Source of the DNA: Acetofilamentum sp.
GTDB lineage: Bacteria; Bacteroidota; Bacteroidia; Bacteroidales; JAADGE01
Assembly: GCA_020720705.1 (NCBI GenBank)
Contig: DYOJ01000089.1
Location: 1-8,770, forward strand
Direction: 5' to 3'
Length of the DNA: 8,770 bases
Made by a program: the position numbers and the translations under genes. Positions 6,227 to 8,770 of the stretch are shown one piece after another (positions within the stretch are counted from its first letter, which is position 1; every line of letters begins with the position of its first letter). Under the pieces are notes generated by a model that had not been told where the DNA came from, ran no database searches, and saw only the letters and a program-made list of their open reading frames with translations.

Positions 6227-6248
6227 CAAATTGCTAAATTTCAATAAG

Positions 6249-8723
6249 TTATCGGTTTATAATGATTTTTTCTGTCAATTCAAATTCGGGAAAAATAACG
6301 CTCACTAAATATACACCCGAAGGCAGTTGCGAGATGTTTGCCTCGAAAACAAAATACGTATTTACGTTGCCGGGTGCAATAAATTCTTGAAGATTCGTAG
6401 GTATAACTTGCACGACACGACCGGAAATATCACTGATTTTTATCTCACCCATACTTTGCGGCTTTTTGGAAAGTTCGACATACAATTTGCCGTTGTTCGG
6501 ATTGGGATACATTCGAGCTTCCGCACGAGGAGCGTTTGAGGTTTGTTTGCGGATTCCGAAAACAGACAATTCGTCAATGTTCCAACCCGTCAGTTGATTA
6601 TACATATCGGTAGCACCAAGTGTAAATTTTATTCTAAATCGTTTATTGTCAGTTATTTCAGCTATGTTATGATAAATATCCGTCCAATCGGTTTCAATCA
6701 GACCTGAGGTCGGATTTTTGTAAATGCTGATAGTATCGGTATCTACCATCAATTGAACGTCAGCCTTATCCCTATCTCTTGTTTCAAAACTCGAACGGCT
6801 TTTGTAACTCAACTGAACTTGCTCAAAATCAGATGCGTCAATTAGGGGAGATATTGCAAAATATTGGAAGGCATCAAGTTCCGATTCATAATCGCCCGGT
6901 TTACTTCCCAGACCTGTGAGGTCGGTTCCGAGTATTTGTGTGCCGACAAAAGCGTTGGTAAAATTTTCCGATTTCGGCTCGGCAATCTGAAATTCACCCG
7001 ACAGTTCCCAAAGAGTTTCAGATTCAAATTCATCTAAAAATATCTGCTCAAAAACATTGTAAATTATTGTAATACTGTCATTCGTACTGTTTTCGTCTTC
7101 AAATCCGTTAATTTCGGAAGTGTAAGTCGTAAATTTATAGGTTCCTTGCTGGGGGAAGAACTCCGAATCGGAGCGAATCCTTGCGGTAGCATAAGGCGCA
7201 AGAGTATCCGAAAATGTGATTTCACCTGAAAATGAGCTTTCGTCAAAAAACTTTACGGTACCATTGAAAATCGTATCAAAGCCTTGGTTTCTAATCAAGA
7301 ACTCCGGTCGCAAGGCTTGCAGATGTCCGCGTTGCTGCTCAGGTGCGAGTATTTTACTGATGCGTAAATCTCGGTTAAATCGTGCCGCAGACGGGTCGAA
7401 ACCGTTTAGTTGTTCGAGACCTGCACCCAATGGGTCGAGCCATGGTTGAAGTCGTTTGTCATTAGCAGTGTAATAGTCCCACGAAAGTGCAAATTTTCCG
7501 AAATAATCCGAAGTGAAGCTTTCGCAGGATGCCCAGCCGCCATGCAACTGCCCGACTATCCGATGTTCCGGATTGAACAACGGAGAGCCTGACGAACCAC
7601 CTTCGGTAGTGGTTTGTCGTTCCCATTTTTCGATTTTCCAATGCGAATCGGACATGTATGTACTTGGTTGATAATCAGAAGATTGCAAAGGGTCGTCGTC
7701 AAATGAGATTTTCTTGATGTCGCCCGAAGGGTGATGGATGCAGACAGCCGAAGAGGGGGCTGTTTCGGCAATATCCCAACCGGCATAATACACATTGTAC
7801 TCCGGCGGCGGAATTTGTGACATTTCCAAAAGCCAAAAATCGCTTGCAGTACCCATTGCAATTGTTTTTGCGCCGTTCACGGAATTGAAAGACGGTCGGG
7901 TGCTTGGGTTCGGGCAATTTTCCGATTGCCAATTAAATCGAAATAACAAATATTCCGGATTTTCGTAGCAATGGTCAGCCGTAAGGAGGTACGGGGTTTC
8001 ATCTTCGGCGGTATTATTTACCAAGGCTCCGGTACAAAAACCGTTTGACCCGCTCACGAGCATACACACCGAACGAATTTCGTTTTCCCAAGATAAACCG
8101 TCTTCGCAAGAAACATTCATGTTACAACTGCCCGACGAACCGAATCCTTTTTCGTAATTTAGACTGCGATATCCGTGTGTTACGTTAAAAATGTGAATAT
8201 CTGCCTCAAATTCAACCGTTTCAGGTTCGTAATACTCTATTATCATAAGGTCGCCGTGCAACAGTTCGGACGAAAATGTGCGATAAGACAGATTGTTATT
8301 TTCCGTAAATCCGCCTAAAATCATTTCATTTTCCGGATTGTACAAATACAACAAACCACCTTTGGGTAGTTTAAAATTATCACAAGCAATATTGATGGTT
8401 TGCGCACCTTTTGACACAATTTTTAACTGCCAAAGCCGACCGCCGTCTGTGAGGTTGGTCCATGTTCCGCTGTTTTTTGGAGAGATGTCCGTTTTTATGT
8501 TTACACCAAATCGCCAAGGACTGTTTCCCTTTATGTCTTGAATTTCATCTTGCTTGCTGATACTGTCCTTTGAAAATACGGGCATTTCGATTACCTGTAT
8601 CTGTTTCGGAAGTTGTTTTGAGATTTCAAGTGTGAAACTTTTGGGCTTTCCTCCGATATTTATCTGAGAATGAATCAGTTGGTTTGATAGTATCAAAAAT
8701 ATCAAGATGGATAAATACTTCAT
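6249..8723 (-). CDS. Secreted lysyl-endopeptidase-like serine protease with type IX sorting domain
   Basis: From the ATG at 8723 the protein has 824 residues. MKYLSILIFLILSNQLIHSQ is a signal peptide; about 20-192 is a likely propeptide; about 195-440 is an S1 protease like Achromobacter protease I. The triad is H251 (TADHC), D295 (SDFWLLE) and S378 (GGSSGSP). D406 (SDYFG) aligns by eye with the Asp that gives that enzyme Lys specificity, and H394 lies in GQLHGG. Six Cys match its three disulfides (C200, C206, C230, C252, C270, C400); C220 and C328 are extra and may form a fourth. About 445-557 looks like an Ig-like CARDB-type segment, 563-722 like a jelly-roll/MAM-like domain, and 736-824 is the type IX C-terminal domain (YPNPNNG, SDISGRVV, LPSGVYLVS, KIIINR). 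It should be exported through the outer membrane and cut after Lys. An upstream in-frame TTG at 8729 is a poorer start. No terminator follows the stop, so read-through into the methyltransferase gene is possible. Confidence 0.93.
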   Translation of the reverse strand: MKYLSILIFLILSNQLIHSQINIGGKPKSFTLEISKQLPKQIQVIEMPVFSKDSISKQDEIQDIKGNSPWRFGVNIKTDISPKNSGTWTNLTDGGRLWQLKIVSKGAQTINIACDNFKLPKGGLLYLYNPENEMILGGFTENNNLSYRTFSSELLHGDLMIIEYYEPETVEFEADIHIFNVTHGYRSLNYEKGFGSSGSCNMNVSCEDGLSWENEIRSVCMLVSGSNGFCTGALVNNTAEDETPYLLTADHCYENPEYLLFRFNWQSENCPNPSTRPSFNSVNGAKTIAMGTASDFWLLEMSQIPPPEYNVYYAGWDIAETAPSSAVCIHHPSGDIKKISFDDDPLQSSDYQPSTYMSDSHWKIEKWERQTTTEGGSSGSPLFNPEHRIVGQLHGGWASCESFTSDYFGKFALSWDYYTANDKRLQPWLDPLGAGLEQLNGFDPSAARFNRDLRISKILAPEQQRGHLQALRPEFLIRNQGFDTIFNGTVKFFDESSFSGEITFSDTLAPYATARIRSDSEFFPQQGTYKFTTYTSEINGFEDENSTNDSITIIYNVFEQIFLDEFESETLWELSGEFQIAEPKSENFTNAFVGTQILGTDLTGLGSKPGDYESELDAFQYFAISPLIDASDFEQVQLSYKSRSSFETRDRDKADVQLMVDTDTISIYKNPTSGLIETDWTDIYHNIAEITDNKRFRIKFTLGATDMYNQLTGWNIDELSVFGIRKQTSNAPRAEARMYPNPNNGKLYVELSKKPQSMGEIKISDISGRVVQVIPTNLQEFIAPGNVNTYFVFEANISQLPSGVYLVSVIFPEFELTEKIIINR

Positions 8724-8737
8724 GTTCAAAAATTTTC

Positions 8738-8745
8738 CAAAATTA
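8738..8745 (-). promoter_or_regulatory. Promoter -7 box for the protease gene
   Basis: Minus-strand TAATTTTG matches TAnnTTTG exactly, 14 bases before the ATG at 8723, giving a very short leader. Only about 25 bases of upstream sequence remain in the window and no clear -33 TTG is seen. Confidence 0.4.
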
Positions 8746-8770
8746 AGAAAAATATCCCTATGATAATTTC

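Noticed and set aside
7216..7592. Plus-strand frames opposite the protease gene
   Set aside because: They are antisense to the continuous protease frame and have no recognisable content or start signals.

Overview
This window reads as a chromosomal segment of a member of the Bacteroidota. The main reasons are a large secreted protease ending in a type IX secretion (Por) sorting domain, a DUF4369-TlpA thioredoxin lipoprotein, start codons without purine-rich Shine-Dalgarno sequences, and exact matches to the Bacteroidota promoter -7 box TAnnTTTG in front of four genes. The order or genus cannot be read from the sequence. All seven genes lie on the minus strand, so transcription runs from high to low coordinates.

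Layout in the direction of transcription. A lysyl-endopeptidase-like secreted protease (start at 8723, stop at 6249) begins just inside the right edge. After a 76-base gap holding a degenerate tandem 7-base repeat comes a DNA cytosine-5 methyltransferase (6172-4955). It is more AT-rich than its neighbours where sampled and has no visible restriction partner. A roughly 330-base AT-rich gap follows, with a perfect short inverted repeat and a possible scrap of an HNH-nuclease-like reading frame. Next are a DUF4369-TlpA lipoprotein (4586-3414) closed by a terminator, an uncharacterised exported 226-residue protein (3334-2654) closed by its own terminator, and a two-gene unit of an M20 metallodipeptidase (2562-1183) and a small zinc-ribbon protein (1161-760) closed by a third terminator. 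The window ends in the first 212 codons of a TamB/AsmA-like envelope protein (638 to beyond base 1).

The genes do not form one pathway. They are mostly short transcription units of envelope and housekeeping genes (secreted proteolysis, periplasmic thiol chemistry, dipeptide breakdown, outer-membrane biogenesis), with the methyltransferase as the likely acquired element. Three upstream TTG codons that would lengthen reading frames at 3358, 4619 and 8729 are better explained as non-coding: two are the last bases of -7 boxes, and the third precedes an ATG that opens a clean signal peptide. I see no convincing undescribed multi-gene system. The points most worth a second look are the 7-base-periodic repeat in the methyltransferase promoter region, the orphan methyltransferase with possible nuclease debris beside it, and the pairing of a small zinc-ribbon protein with the M20 peptidase.
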